Positions 26,204 to 34,851 of a stretch of 64,000 bases of DNA are shown here, in pieces (within the stretch, counting starts at the first letter, position 1; each line of letters opens with the position of its first letter). The DNA comes from a bacterium 0.1xD8-71. GTDB lineage: Bacteria; Bacillota; Clostridia; Lachnospirales; Lachnospiraceae. Both the position numbers and the translations under genes were made by a program. Where the stretch lies: assembly GCA_003612405.1 (NCBI GenBank), contig RAYR01000014.1, positions 62,001-126,000 of the forward strand. The letters run 5' to 3'. The notes under the pieces are model-generated. The model searched no databases. It was not told the DNA's origin and saw nothing but the letters and a program-made list of their open reading frames with translations.

Positions 26204-27418
26204 TCAAAAGTCAATCCCTTTCTTTTGCCGTCTGCTTTGTCCAAGCAGCCGCTCATGCATCACTGCCATCAACACCAGGATAACCAGCAGATAAAAGGGG
26301 AAACAGAATACACCGATATGATTTGCCAGCAGACCAAATACCGGCGGCATAAGGCAGGTCCCTACATAGGCAGAAGCCATCTGTACGCCGATCATGGCCT
26401 GTGACCGTTTTGCACCAAAGTGTTCCGGTGTGGAATGAATGATGGACGGATAGACAGGGGCACATCCCAGACCGATTAAAATCAGTCCCGGCAGAGCCGT
26501 AATCTGTCCAAACGGCAAAAATAACAATACAAGTCCTCCCGATATCAGTCCCGCTCCCAGCCGGATCATCTGCGTGTCATTCAGCTTCCATGTTAAGAAT
26601 CCACTGAGTGCGCGGCCGACCGTGATACCGATATAAAACAAACTGGCAAATCCGGCCGCAGTCTCGGATGCAATACCCCACTGTAACACCAGATAACTGC
26701 TGGCCCATAACCCTGTTGTCTGCTCCAGCGCACAGTAGCAGAAAAAAGTGATCATCACTTCCTTTGCCCCGGGGATCCGGACAATCTGCCGCAAAGACAG
26801 GGGGCAGTCTGCGGCTGTCCCTGCTTCCTCATCCTGTTTCCCGGGTCCATCCTCATCTATTACGGACAGCTTTCCTTTCTGCCATAGAGGCAGACTGAAA
26901 AACAGTATGGCTGTCAGAATCATCTGAAGAACGGAAATACACAGATAGCCCCTATTCCAGCTTTGCCCATTGGATAATACAAATCCCATCACATAGGGGC
27001 CCAGGGAAGCACCTATCCCCCACATACAATGAAGCCAGCTCATATGACGGCTTGCATAGTGAAGGGCCACATAGTTATTCAGGGAAGCATCCACACAGCC
27101 GGCTCCCAGACCGTAGGGAACGGCCCACAGACACAATGCTGTATAAGAGTGACTGACAGAAAATCCCAACAGGGCAGCAGCCGTCATCAGCACGCTGAGT
27201 GCCGTAACCTTTCCAGTACCCAGTTTTCTGGTCAGACGATCGCTTTGCAGACTGGAAACTATTGTGCCTGCCGCAATAATCATGGAAATGCCCCCTGCGT
27301 AGGATACAGGCACAGCAAACTCCCGGTACATGCTCGGCCATGCAGAACCCAATAAAGAATCCGGCAAACCCAGGCTGATAAATGCCAGATAAATAATTGC
27401 CAACAGTAACGTAACCAT
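26204..27418 (-). CDS. Major facilitator superfamily transporter
   Basis: A 404-residue protein with twelve predicted membrane segments. The N-terminal half has the cytoplasmic loop SDRLTRKLGTGKVTALSVL (motif A-like), and VPYGLGAGCVDASLNNYVA is typical of sugar-type MFS proteins related to FucP. A hydrophilic loop of about 30 residues (KGKLSVIDEDGPG...) separates the halves. It has its own promoter at 27451-27479. A dead AraC-type gene is divergent from it, suggesting a once-regulated sugar or drug transporter. The substrate cannot be assigned. Confidence 0.82.
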   Translation of the reverse strand: MVTLLLAIIYLAFISLGLPDSLLGSAWPSMYREFAVPVSYAGGISMIIAAGTIVSSLQSDRLTRKLGTGKVTALSVLMTAAALLGFSVSHSYTALCLWAVPYGLGAGCVDASLNNYVALHYASRHMSWLHCMWGIGASLGPYVMGFVLSNGQSWNRGYLCISVLQMILTAILFFSLPLWQKGKLSVIDEDGPGKQDEEAGTAADCPLSLRQIVRIPGAKEVMITFFCYCALEQTTGLWASSYLVLQWGIASETAAGFASLFYIGITVGRALSGFLTWKLNDTQMIRLGAGLISGGLVLLFLPFGQITALPGLILIGLGCAPVYPSIIHSTPEHFGAKRSQAMIGVQMASAYVGTCLMPPVFGLLANHIGVFCFPFYLLVILVLMAVMHERLLGQSRRQKKGIDF

Positions 27419-27450
27419 CTTTCGTCCTCCTGTAACATTTTTATATCATA

Positions 27451-27479
27451 ATAATATCGACAATGCTGACTTGAAACAA
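27451..27479 (-). promoter_or_regulatory. Sigma-A promoter of the MFS gene
   Basis: On the minus strand: TTGTTT (27474-27479), a 17-base spacer and TATTAT (27451-27456), about 33 bases before the MFS start. Confidence 0.7.
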
Positions 27480-27501
27480 TCTCATTCCGGACATATAATA
27501 T

Positions 27502-27525
27502 AAAAAAACCGCCAGACAAAGGCGG
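27502..27525 (-). terminator. Rho-independent terminator on the minus strand
   Basis: CCGCC-TTTGTCT-GGCGG followed by seven T on the minus strand. It would stop transcripts from the asnS-NlpC/P60 unit before the MFS promoter. On the plus strand the same hairpin sits just before the ribosome site of the AraC pseudogene. Confidence 0.8.
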
Positions 27526-27542
27526 TATGAAGGGAGATAGAC

Positions 27543-27951
27543 ATGGCACTGCAAGCATGTGGTCTGAATCTGAACCGAGGATTGAAAGAATTACAACCTC
27601 ACGGCACTCTGGCTTTTCCCTGTGCCGGATATTCCGCTCTCTACACCGACAAGCCGGAAGATATCATCCCCTGACACTGGCACGAGGAAATGGAAATTGT
27701 CTATGTGACAGAAGGCTGTCTGGAACTGTTAAATATCCCCGACAATATACAGAGTCATGCAGGGTGCGGAGCAATTACTGCGCCAACCGGAATATAGTAT
27801 TTCGCAGATATCACTTTCCTGCGGCTTCGACAGTCCAAGCAATTTTGCCAAATTGTTTAAGCGCTTTTATCATTGTACCCCACGGGAATACCGGAAAGCA
27901 AAGACAACACAGGAATCCTCCGTATCCCTTACACAATCCGCCGCACCGTAA
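27543..27951 (+). pseudogene. AraC-family regulator, inactivated by a stop codon and internal deletion
   Basis: A good ribosome site (AAGGGAG) leads into an AraC cupin-type N-terminus (LAFPCAGYSALYTDKPEDII). At 27672-27674 the expected Trp of the common PWHWHEE motif reads TGA. The frame continues HWHEEMEIVYVTEGCLELL for about 20 residues. It then jumps, in another frame, to the second AraC helix-turn-helix (ISLSCGFDSPSNFAKLFKRF and HCTPREYRK). Some 180 residues between cupin and HTH are missing. The 3' end overlaps the NlpC/P60 gene by 23 bases. It was probably the regulator of the divergent MFS gene. Confidence 0.82.
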
Positions 27952-29200
27952 TAATATTCCGGTAAGTGGCGGAAGTGATCTTGATGCCTGTCCGCTCCGT
28001 GCTGGCATGTACGATCTGTCCGTTTCCTATGTAGATCCCCACGTGTCCGCCGTAGTAAATCACATCGCCCGGTTTTGCCTCCGAGTAGGATACTCCTGTG
28101 CCCACGGTAGACTGTGCATAAGAACTTCTTGGCAGGGATATACCATATTCTTTGAAGACCGACATCACAAATCCGGAACAATCCGCACCGTTGGTCAGGC
28201 TGGTACCGCCCGCCACATAGGGATTACCGATAAACTGACAGGCAAAGTCCGCAATCTGCTGACCCTTTCCGCCGCCACCGGAGGACGAAGGTTTTGATAC
28301 CTCCTTATTGCTTTCAGAGGAATCCCGATCATCATCGTCATCATCATTTCCGCCCTCATTCTGCGCCTGCATCGTCTCCTGCTCTCTGCGCTGCCGTTCC
28401 TCTTCCTCCCTGCGCTGTCTTTCCTCCTCTTCTTTCCGTCTGCGCTCTTCTTCCTCCCTGCGCTTCCGCTCTTCCTCTTCCAGCTTCCTGATCTGGGCAG
28501 TCTCCTGCTTAATCCTGGCAGTATAGGTAGCGGCTTCCTGTCTGGCCTTGGCCAGTACATGGTTATAATTCTCATATTCTTCTTTTTTCTGCGCAAGCAT
28601 CTCTTCCATATATGCCTGCCCTTCTTCCAGTTCTATCTTGGAGGTCTCCAGTTCAGACTTATCCTCCTCCAGCCTGTCCTGCAATGCCGCCACACGCTGC
28701 ACCGTCTCCTCGTATTCTTCCAGAAGTCTGCGGTCGTACTTGTAGAGCTCTTCCACATAGTTTGCCTTGTTCACCATATCCCCCATGCTCTCGGAACCAA
28801 AGAACATTTGCAGATAGGAAAGCTCTCCCTTTTCATACATAAACTGAATCCGGATCTTCATGGATGCATACTGCTCGTCCTTATCCGCCACTGCCGCCTC
28901 ATACTCCACCTGCGTGGCGGCAATCTCCGCTTCTTTATCTTCGATTGCATCCTCGATCAGATTAATGTCCGTCAGAATTGCCACAATCTCTGTATCCAGA
29001 TCGGCAATCTCCTCTTCCACGCCCTCCTGGGCATCCTGGGCATCGGAAATCTTATCCTTGGTCTTATCCAGCTGGGACTGGTTTTTCTTAATATCTTCCT
29101 GTAAATCGGAGATAGTGGTAGCCGATATCGGTTCTACCACTAACAGGCACAATATAAAGGATAACAGGAAATACATCCCTTTTGTATATCTTTTCTTCAT
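27929..29200 (-). CDS. Secreted NlpC/P60 peptidoglycan endopeptidase with coiled-coil N-terminus
   Basis: About 423 residues from MKKRYTKG (ATG at 29198-29200). Signal peptide about 1-28. A long coiled coil (about 30-290) has the PcsB-like block FMYEKGELSYLQMFFGSESM and a charged RREEEERRRKEEEE stretch. A low-complexity Asp/Ser/Gly linker leads to a C-terminal NlpC/P60 domain with catalytic Cys in GADCSGFV, His in GGHVGIYIG and a third polar residue in VHASTE. Such proteins cleave peptidoglycan stem peptides during division and may be held inactive until FtsEX-like partners act. The gene follows asnS by 35 bases with a weak ribosome site (GGGCGG). Confidence 0.9.
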   Translation of the reverse strand: MKKRYTKGMYFLLSFILCLLVVEPISATTISDLQEDIKKNQSQLDKTKDKISDAQDAQEGVEEEIADLDTEIVAILTDINLIEDAIEDKEAEIAATQVEYEAAVADKDEQYASMKIRIQFMYEKGELSYLQMFFGSESMGDMVNKANYVEELYKYDRRLLEEYEETVQRVAALQDRLEEDKSELETSKIELEEGQAYMEEMLAQKKEEYENYNHVLAKARQEAATYTARIKQETAQIRKLEEEERKRREEEERRRKEEEERQRREEEERQRREQETMQAQNEGGNDDDDDDRDSSESNKEVSKPSSSGGGGKGQQIADFACQFIGNPYVAGGTSLTNGADCSGFVMSVFKEYGISLPRSSYAQSTVGTGVSYSEAKPGDVIYYGGHVGIYIGNGQIVHASTERTGIKITSATYRNIITVRRIV

Positions 29201-29235
29201 CGCCGTTTTCCGCCCACTACCGGGTCTCATTTCTT

Positions 29236-30633
29236 TTACAGTTCGCAGTTATTTACCGTTCTCGGGAAGGGAACCACATCCCGGATATTGCCCATACCGG
29301 TCAGATACATCACACACCGCTCGAATCCAAGGCCGAACCCTGCATGTCTCACGGAGCCGTATTTTCTCAGATCCAGGTAGAACTGATAGTCTTCTTTGTT
29401 CAGTCCCATCTCTTCCATCCTGCGCTCCAGAAGTTCCAGACTGTCCTCTCTCTGGCTGCCGCCGATAATCTCTCCGATTCCCGGCACCAGACAATCCATG
29501 GCTGCAACGGTCTTTCCATCCTCATTGAGTTTCATGTAGAAAGCCTTGATCTCCTTGGGATAATCGGTCACAAAGACGGGACGCTTAAACTCCTGCTCCG
29601 TCAGATACCGCTCATGCTCTGTCTGTAAATCACAGCCCCAGGATACTTTATACTCAAATTCATCATTATGCTTCTCTAAGATACTGATTGCATCGGTATA
29701 GGTCACATGGGCAAAATCGGAATTTAATACATGGTTCAACCGCTCAATCAGTCCTTTGTCCACAAACTGGTTAAAGAAATTCATCTCTTCCGGCGCATGT
29801 TCCAGTACATAACGGATCACATGCTTTAACATGGCCTCCGCCACCATCATATCGTCCGTTAAGTCCGCAAAAGCCATCTCCGGCTCGATCATCCAGAATT
29901 CCGCCGCATGTCTGGTTGTGTTGGAATTTTCCGCCCGGAATGTGGGGCCAAAGGTATATACATTCTTAAAGGCAAAGGCATAGGTCTCCACGTTTAACTG
30001 TCCGCTTACCGTGAGGTTGGTAGGTTTGCCGAAGAAATCCTGACTGTAGTCCACTTCCCCCTCTTTCGTCATGGGAAGGTTCTTCAGATCCATGGTCGTC
30101 ACCTGGAACATCTCTCCCGCGCCTTCGCAGTCACTGCCTGTAATAATCGGGGTGTGCACATACACAAATCCTCTCTCCTGGAAGAAAGTATGAATTGCAT
30201 AGGCAATCAGGGACCGCACGCGGAAAACCGCCTGGAATGTATTGGTTCTGGGCCGCAGATGGGAAATGGTCCGCAGATATTCAAAACTATGTCTCTTTTT
30301 CTGTAAAGGATAGTCCGCTGTGGAAGCTCCCTCCACCAGGATCTCCGCCGCCTGCATCTCAAAAGCCTGCTTCGCCTGCGGAGTTGCCACGATCTTACCC
30401 CTGGCAATAATCGCGGATCCCACATTCAGTTTGGATATGGCGTCAAAATTGGAGAGAGTGTCCCCATACACAATCTGCAAAGGCTCAAAAAAGGTGCCGT
30501 CATTGATCACAATAAATCCGAAGGTCTTGGAATCCCTGATACTCCTTACCCATCCGCCGACCGTTACTTCCTTGTCGATATACGCTTCCCTGTTACGATA
30601 TAACTCCTTGATATCTGTCAAATCCATTTGCAA
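29236..30633 (-). CDS. asnS: Asparaginyl-tRNA synthetase
   Basis: A 465-residue class IIb synthetase: N-terminal OB-fold anticodon-binding domain ([20 protein letters not shown]), motif 2 [20 protein letters not shown] and motif 3 [15 protein letters not shown]. Asn rather than Asp specificity fits the overall pattern ([17 protein letters not shown]). It charges tRNA-Asn in the cytoplasm. Start behind AGGAG. It lies 19 bases after the trigger-factor-like lipoprotein gene and is followed by the NlpC/P60 gene, all on one strand. Confidence 0.97.
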   Translation of the reverse strand: MQMDLTDIKELYRNREAYIDKEVTVGGWVRSIRDSKTFGFIVINDGTFFEPLQIVYGDTLSNFDAISKLNVGSAIIARGKIVATPQAKQAFEMQAAEILVEGASTADYPLQKKRHSFEYLRTISHLRPRTNTFQAVFRVRSLIAYAIHTFFQERGFVYVHTPIITGSDCEGAGEMFQVTTMDLKNLPMTKEGEVDYSQDFFGKPTNLTVSGQLNVETYAFAFKNVYTFGPTFRAENSNTTRHAAEFWMIEPEMAFADLTDDMMVAEAMLKHVIRYVLEHAPEEMNFFNQFVDKGLIERLNHVLNSDFAHVTYTDAISILEKHNDEFEYKVSWGCDLQTEHERYLTEQEFKRPVFVTDYPKEIKAFYMKLNEDGKTVAAMDCLVPGIGEIIGGSQREDSLELLERRMEEMGLNKEDYQFYLDLRKYGSVRHAGFGLGFERCVMYLTGMGNIRDVVPFPRTVNNCEL

Positions 30634-30652
30634 TACTCCTGCCTTTCTTTCC

Positions 30653-31723
30653 TTAATCTATAATCGTCTCTGTATTCTGTATATTGCCATTCTCCATCAG
30701 GAAAGCCACCACCTTCTTACGCATCAGATCCTCGCTGATGTTCTCCCTGCTCTCTTCCTTCAACAGTTCTTCCTCCGAAGCGTATCCGTAAATCTCCACC
30801 ATGGCGTCAATTTCCTGCTGTACCTCTTCCTCCGTAGGGGTAAGGCCCTCAATATCGGCAATGGCCTGATACATGATATAGCGCTGGGCCATCTCTGTTG
30901 CCGCCTTCTCGAACTCAGCCCGGTATCCTGCCTCGTCAAGCCCTGTGGTAGCCAACATATACTGCGCCAGCGTCATGCCGCTGTTGGCAGCCTGTCTGTT
31001 CTGTGTCACCTCAATGCTGTGCTGATACCGCTCCACCAGGCCTTTCGGCGGCTCTTTCTTAAACGTAGATTCCGCCATGATCGTACTGGACATAATCATC
31101 TCAATCTCATTTTCGTAATTGGCCACCGCGTTCTGATAATAAAGATCATAGACCAGATCCTTTAACTCCTGTGCTGTCTGACAACTGCCCACGCCCAGTG
31201 ACAGTACCAATTCGTCCGTCAGTTCCGGCAGGATGCCGTTGACCGTTACATCAAACACCACCGGTGCACCGGACAGATCCGGATTGCCTTTATAAGGATC
31301 GGGAAAGGTCAGATCCAGACTCACCGTCTCTCCGACTTCGACCCCGATCAGTCCCTCCTCAAAGCCTTCGATAAACCGCCCGGAACCGATTGTCAGATTA
31401 TAACCCTGCCCCGTACCGCCTGCAAAGGCCTCGCCGTCCTGGTATCCCACGAAGTCGATATTGACGATATCTCCTTCTTCAATGGCCCTGCCGGCCTCTT
31501 CCTTCGTCAGCATATTCGGTGTCAGATACTGCTGTTCTATATAATAATCCACCAGTCCATCCTGCACGGAAGGCGCTTTAGCAGACGCCTCGATTCCCTT
31601 ATAATTGCCCAGTGTAACATAATCACCGGCCTTGATATCCTTAATAAATTCCTTGTCTCCGCAACCGGTCAGAAGTACCGCCGATACAAGCGTTGCTGCA
31701 AGTATACTTATTTTCTTTTTCAT
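30653..31723 (-). CDS. Trigger-factor-like peptidyl-prolyl isomerase lipoprotein
   Basis: 356 residues with a lipoprotein signal (lipobox LTGC, Cys at about 21). An FKBP-type domain (about 85-165) has [40 protein letters not shown] and [12 protein letters not shown] trigger-factor C-terminal-like helical region (about 170-345) follows. This combination is common in Lachnospiraceae and is presumed to help fold exported proteins at the outer face of the membrane. Ribosome site GAGGAGAAG. A promoter with TATAAA near 31770 on the minus strand is plausible. Divergent from the small membrane protein gene at 31888. Confidence 0.85.
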   Translation of the reverse strand: MKKKISILAATLVSAVLLTGCGDKEFIKDIKAGDYVTLGNYKGIEASAKAPSVQDGLVDYYIEQQYLTPNMLTKEEAGRAIEEGDIVNIDFVGYQDGEAFAGGTGQGYNLTIGSGRFIEGFEEGLIGVEVGETVSLDLTFPDPYKGNPDLSGAPVVFDVTVNGILPELTDELVLSLGVGSCQTAQELKDLVYDLYYQNAVANYENEIEMIMSSTIMAESTFKKEPPKGLVERYQHSIEVTQNRQAANSGMTLAQYMLATTGLDEAGYRAEFEKAATEMAQRYIMYQAIADIEGLTPTEEEVQQEIDAMVEIYGYASEEELLKEESRENISEDLMRKKVVAFLMENGNIQNTETIID

Positions 31724-31820
31724 AATCTTCTCCTCGATCGTTCTGTTATTCTGCTCATAAATCCATATTACTATTTATATCACAAATCCCTGTTTCTTAA
31801 AAGAGTTTCTTCGGAAATTC

Positions 31821-31849
31821 TTGCGCAATACCGGAATCAATGATAAAAT
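31821..31849 (+). promoter_or_regulatory. Sigma-A promoter of the 31888 gene
   Basis: TTGCGC (31821-31826), a 17-base spacer and TAAAAT (31844-31849), 38 bases before the start codon. Confidence 0.65.
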
Positions 31850-31887
31850 ATCCATTACGTGAAGCAAGTAATTCGGGAGGTAGGATA

Positions 31888-32364
31888 ATGAACACACTCA
31901 CAATTGTTTTGTTGGTAATCCTGGCAGTCTTGATCGTTGCCGTAGTGGTACTATATTTCTTAGGAAAAAGAGCCCAGAAGAAACAGAGCGAACAGCAGGC
32001 ACAGATTGATGCCATGAAGCAGACCGTATCCATGCTGGTCATTGATAAGAAACGGATGAAAATAAAAGATGCCGGTCTCCCGGCAATCGTCTTAGAGCAG
32101 ACACCCAAGTGGCTGCGCGGTTCCAAACTCCCGGTCGTCAAAGCCAAAGTAGGTCCCCAGATCATGTCCTTGATCTGTGAGGAGAAAATCTTCGACTCCG
32201 TACCGGTCAAGAAAGAAGTGAAGGCCGTGGTCAGCGGCATCTACATCACGGATGTAAAGGGTCTGCATGGCAAACAGCCCGCCGCGGAACAGAAGAAAAA
32301 GAGCAAATTCAAACAGCTGGTAGAAAGAGCGCAGGAAAAGGCAGGCGCAAAACCCATAAAGTAA
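31888..32364 (+). CDS. Single-pass membrane protein of unknown function
   Basis: 158 residues from the ATG at 31888 (GGGAGG in front). An N-terminal membrane helix (about 4-25) is followed by a short coiled coil (AQKKQSEQQAQIDAMKQ). A basic globular region (about 45-125) contains MKIKDAGLPAIVLEQTPKWL and PVKKEVKAVVSGIYITDVKG, and the tail is Lys-rich. The conserved-looking core and strong signals suggest a real, expressed gene, but I do not recognise the family. A cytoplasmic body anchored in the membrane is the likely topology. It is a single-gene unit closed by a terminator at 32481-32520. Confidence 0.75.
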   Translation: MNTLTIVLLVILAVLIVAVVVLYFLGKRAQKKQSEQQAQIDAMKQTVSMLVIDKKRMKIKDAGLPAIVLEQTPKWLRGSKLPVVKAKVGPQIMSLICEEKIFDSVPVKKEVKAVVSGIYITDVKGLHGKQPAAEQKKKSKFKQLVERAQEKAGAKPIK

Positions 32365-32462
32365 AGTAGTTTGCTTCGCAAGAGAACAAATCGAGCAATA
32401 GCTCAAAAGTAATTTGCTTCGCAAATAACTTTGCAAGATCCGCTCCGCGGACTCGGATAAGC
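32363..32462 (+). repeat. Dispersed hairpin repeat, copy 2 plus a half copy (3' region of the 31888 gene)
   Basis: The full copy (32406-32462) opens AAAGTAATTTGC-TTC-GCAAATAACTTT and continues with the same GC-rich block as copy 1 (AGATCCGCTCCGCGGACTCG, then GATAAGC). A degenerate half copy, AAAGTAGTTTGCTTCGCAA, begins at 32363, immediately at the stop codon. Copy 1 lies 19 kb away in an mRNA leader. The loop differs (TTC against AAA) while the stem is nearly kept. Confidence 0.8.
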
Positions 32463-32480
32463 AACAGAAGCTATATCACA

Positions 32481-32520
32481 GGGACTTCTAGGAAAACAGG
32501 GAGAAGTCCCTGTTTTCTTT
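32481..32520 (+). terminator. Rho-independent terminator after the membrane-protein gene
   Basis: A 9-base stem GGGACTTCT (32481-32489) pairs with AGAAGTCCC (32502-32510), followed by TGTTTTCTTT. The convergent DUF1934 gene stops inside it, so it may serve both genes. Confidence 0.8.
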
Positions 32521-32940
32521 GGAACAGATGTCTATTTTGATGTGGCAGTCGGAGAGGAACTCATAATTGATATCCAGGGCATAATCCACATCCACCACAA
32601 TATTATCTTCCCGCTCGTCAATCTGTATCTTCTTGGTATCTATACCCACCAGAATCTGACCGAACGGCGTATTATAATTAGACATGTTCTTTTTGTTTTC
32701 CTGGAAGACCATGTGCACATTTACCAGCCCGTTGCGGGTCAGTTCCAGCATATGTTCGCTGAATTTGAGACGGTTCTTGGTAGGCTGGTTAAACCCTTCC
32801 GTAATCTCCTCATAAATCACATAATGCTTGTCATTTTTCTTATAATAGTCGCCAACCATGACCATCTCAATCTTGTCGGCGTTTTCTTCCCGCTGATCAA
32901 ACTGCAGTCCCTGCAATGTCAGTAGTACTTCTTTCGTCAT
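32488..32940 (-). CDS. DUF1934 (YwiB-like) beta-barrel protein
   Basis: A 150-residue cytoplasmic protein matching the DUF1934/YwiB pattern: QPTKNRLKFSEHMLELTRNG, MVFQENKKNMSNYNTPFGQI and DVDYALDINYEFLSDCHIKI. The fold is a calycin-like barrel of unknown function. It is the last gene of the ispE-gntR-81aa-murI-DUF1934 run, an order often seen in related Firmicutes. It starts 32 bases after murI and ends inside the terminator hairpin shared with its convergent neighbour. Confidence 0.85.
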   Translation of the reverse strand: MTKEVLLTLQGLQFDQREENADKIEMVMVGDYYKKNDKHYVIYEEITEGFNQPTKNRLKFSEHMLELTRNGLVNVHMVFQENKKNMSNYNTPFGQILVGIDTKKIQIDEREDNIVVDVDYALDINYEFLSDCHIKIDICSKENRDFSLFS

Positions 32941-32972
32941 AGTAGTCCTTCCTTAACAGTCCTCATTCTTTA

Positions 32973-33806
32973 CTAATATTCATCAATATGGATGACTTTG
33001 GCTGACAGGATGCCATAAGTCAGAATGGAATTGGCAAACCGCTGGAACTTATCCGCCGCATCACTGACAAAGAACCGGTACAGCTCCGTTCCAAGACCCG
33101 GTCTGTGTTCGCTCTCCAGCCCTTTGCTGATAAGCAGTTCCTTTAACTCCCTGGCTGTTTCGTAGGCCGGATTCACCAATGTCACCTTAGGCCCCATAAT
33201 CCTGCCCACAGTGGAGCGGATCAGCGGATAGTGCGTACAGCCCAAGATCAAAGTGTCGATATCGCTGTCGATCAGCTCCGCCAGATACCGTCTGGCAATC
33301 TCATCCGTCACCGGATCCTCCCACAGTCCTTCCTCCACCAACGATACAAAAAGAGGACATGCCTTGCCCATTATCCTCACATGATTATCATTTTCTTCTA
33401 TGTACCGGTTGTAGATACCGCTGCTGATCGTGGCCTCCGTGGCGATAACCCCGATCCTGCCATTCTTCGTGGCTTCGATGGCTGCCCTGGCTCCGGGCCT
33501 TACCACACCGATGATGGGAATGTCCACCTCCTGTTCCAGTTCATCCAGCGCATAGGCACTGGCCGTATTACAGGCCACCACGATAGCTTTCACTTCCTGG
33601 GTCTTCAGAAAGTTTACAATCTGTCTGGAATATTTCATCACCGTTTCCCGGGACTTATTGCCATAAGGCACCCGCGCCGTATCTCCAAAATATACAATCC
33701 GCTCGTTGGGAAGCTGACGCATAATTTCCCGCGCCACCGTCAGCCCGCCCACTCCGGAATCAAATACCCCAATGGGGCTGTTATGCCACTCTTCCTGTCC
33801 GTTCAT
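32973..33806 (-). CDS. murI: Glutamate racemase
   Basis: 277 residues. It has IGVFDSGVGGLTVAREIM at the N-terminus and catalytic cysteines C79 in VVACNTASA and C190 in LILGCTHYPLI. It converts L- to D-glutamate for peptidoglycan. The C-terminus has an extra 35 residues (FVSDAADKFQRFANSILTYG) common in clostridial members. The start follows the short upstream gene by one base. Confidence 0.96.
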   Translation of the reverse strand: MNGQEEWHNSPIGVFDSGVGGLTVAREIMRQLPNERIVYFGDTARVPYGNKSRETVMKYSRQIVNFLKTQEVKAIVVACNTASAYALDELEQEVDIPIIGVVRPGARAAIEATKNGRIGVIATEATISSGIYNRYIEENDNHVRIMGKACPLFVSLVEEGLWEDPVTDEIARRYLAELIDSDIDTLILGCTHYPLIRSTVGRIMGPKVTLVNPAYETARELKELLISKGLESEHRPGLGTELYRFFVSDAADKFQRFANSILTYGILSAKVIHIDEY

Positions 33807-33807
33807 C

Positions 33808-34053
33808 TTACTTTATATCCTTCCCTGCCACATTCTCTTCATACCACTCCAGAAATCTGCTCCTGATCACAATCTCATCTCCCGAAGCCTGCAAGAGACT
33901 CTCATAAACCTCTTCCCGTGTCATCCCCTGGAAATCTTCTGCAACCACCACCTGCTCAAAGGTCTCCTCCGTAAAACAGAGTTCCGGATATAATACACCC
34001 CACCAGGCTATTGCAAACATCGCCACCGCAAGGGTTCTCAATTTCTTCCACAT
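33808..34053 (-). CDS. Small secreted or membrane-anchored protein of unknown function
   Basis: 81 residues from the ATG at 34051-34053 (GGGAG in front). It has an N-terminal hydrophobic segment (about 4-21, LAVAMFAIAWWGVLY) and an acidic helical body (FQGMTREEVYESLLQASGDE). It lies between the GntR regulator and murI with tight spacing, so it is cotranscribed. The family is not recognised. It may be a signal-anchored envelope peptide. The coding call rests on the ribosome site and operon placement. Confidence 0.6.
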   Translation of the reverse strand: MWKKLRTLAVAMFAIAWWGVLYPELCFTEETFEQVVVAEDFQGMTREEVYESLLQASGDEIVIRSRFLEWYEENVAGKDIK

Positions 34054-34115
34054 ATGATACACTCCCATCTGCCAGTCACCTGCTGACATTAAAAGTGTAC
34101 CCACCATAGGTTATC

Positions 34116-34823
34116 TTATACGTTCCTGTCCTTCTTTTTCAGCTGTTGTTCCCGTTCCATGCGTATCTGTCTGATAATGGATTTCTCCTGATTGTCGATA
34201 TGAAGCTTTGCCGCTTCCGCCGCCTTCTCCTTATCACCATGCAGAATACTTTCATATATCATTCTATGCTCGTTTACCAGATTATCATGACCTTTCTCAT
34301 CCTTAATATATTCAAAGCGGTACCGGTACATCTGCTCCGAAAGGTTATTGATCAGCTGTATCAGTCTCTGGTTGCCCGTAGCCCGTACAATAATATCATG
34401 AAGCGCCACATCCGCCCCCGCGATCGTAGTCACATCCCCGGTCTTCGTGGCTTTCTCAAATTCGTCACAGGCCTGTTTCAACGCCTCTTTTTCCTCGGAA
34501 GTAATACGGTCACAGGCCAGTTCCACACAAAGCGCATCCAGTGCCCGCCGTACTTCCAGAACATCCTGTAAACTCTTCTCCGTAATCTGCGCCACCTCAG
34601 CTCCCCGCCTGGGAATCATTGTGACCAGTCCTTCCAGTTCCAGCTTGCGGATTGCCTCCCTGATCGGCGTCCTGCTGACGCCCAGCCGGTTCGCCAGATG
34701 AATCTCCATCAGACGTTCCCCCGGTTTCAGTTCTCCTGTCAGGATTGCCCTTCGCAGGGTATTAAACACCACATCACGAAGAGGAAGAAATTCGTCCATA
34801 TTTACCGTAAAGTTGTCGCCCAT
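34116..34823 (-). CDS. GntR-family transcriptional regulator, FadR subfamily (FCD domain)
   Basis: 235 residues. The winged helix (about 15-75) carries LKPGERLMEIHLANRLGVSR and TPIREAIRKLELEGLV. The FCD all-helical ligand domain (about 90-215) has metal-site candidates in ADVALHDIIV, LVNEHRMIYESIL and AAKLHIDNQE. FadR-type regulators sense organic acids. It lies 28 bases downstream of ispE in the same unit. A GntR-consensus operator (TTGTATACAA) sits just after the -10 of the ispE promoter, so autorepression of the operon is likely. Confidence 0.9.
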   Translation of the reverse strand: MGDNFTVNMDEFLPLRDVVFNTLRRAILTGELKPGERLMEIHLANRLGVSRTPIREAIRKLELEGLVTMIPRRGAEVAQITEKSLQDVLEVRRALDALCVELACDRITSEEKEALKQACDEFEKATKTGDVTTIAGADVALHDIIVRATGNQRLIQLINNLSEQMYRYRFEYIKDEKGHDNLVNEHRMIYESILHGDKEKAAEAAKLHIDNQEKSIIRQIRMEREQQLKKKDRNV

Positions 34824-34851
34824 ATAGCCACGCCTTTCTTTTGCCCGATCG

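Noticed and set aside
28559-29468. Leu/His-rich and Ser-rich plus-strand frames opposite the NlpC/P60 gene
   Set aside because: They mirror the Glu/Lys/Gln-rich coiled coil on the other strand; composition fully explained by the real gene.
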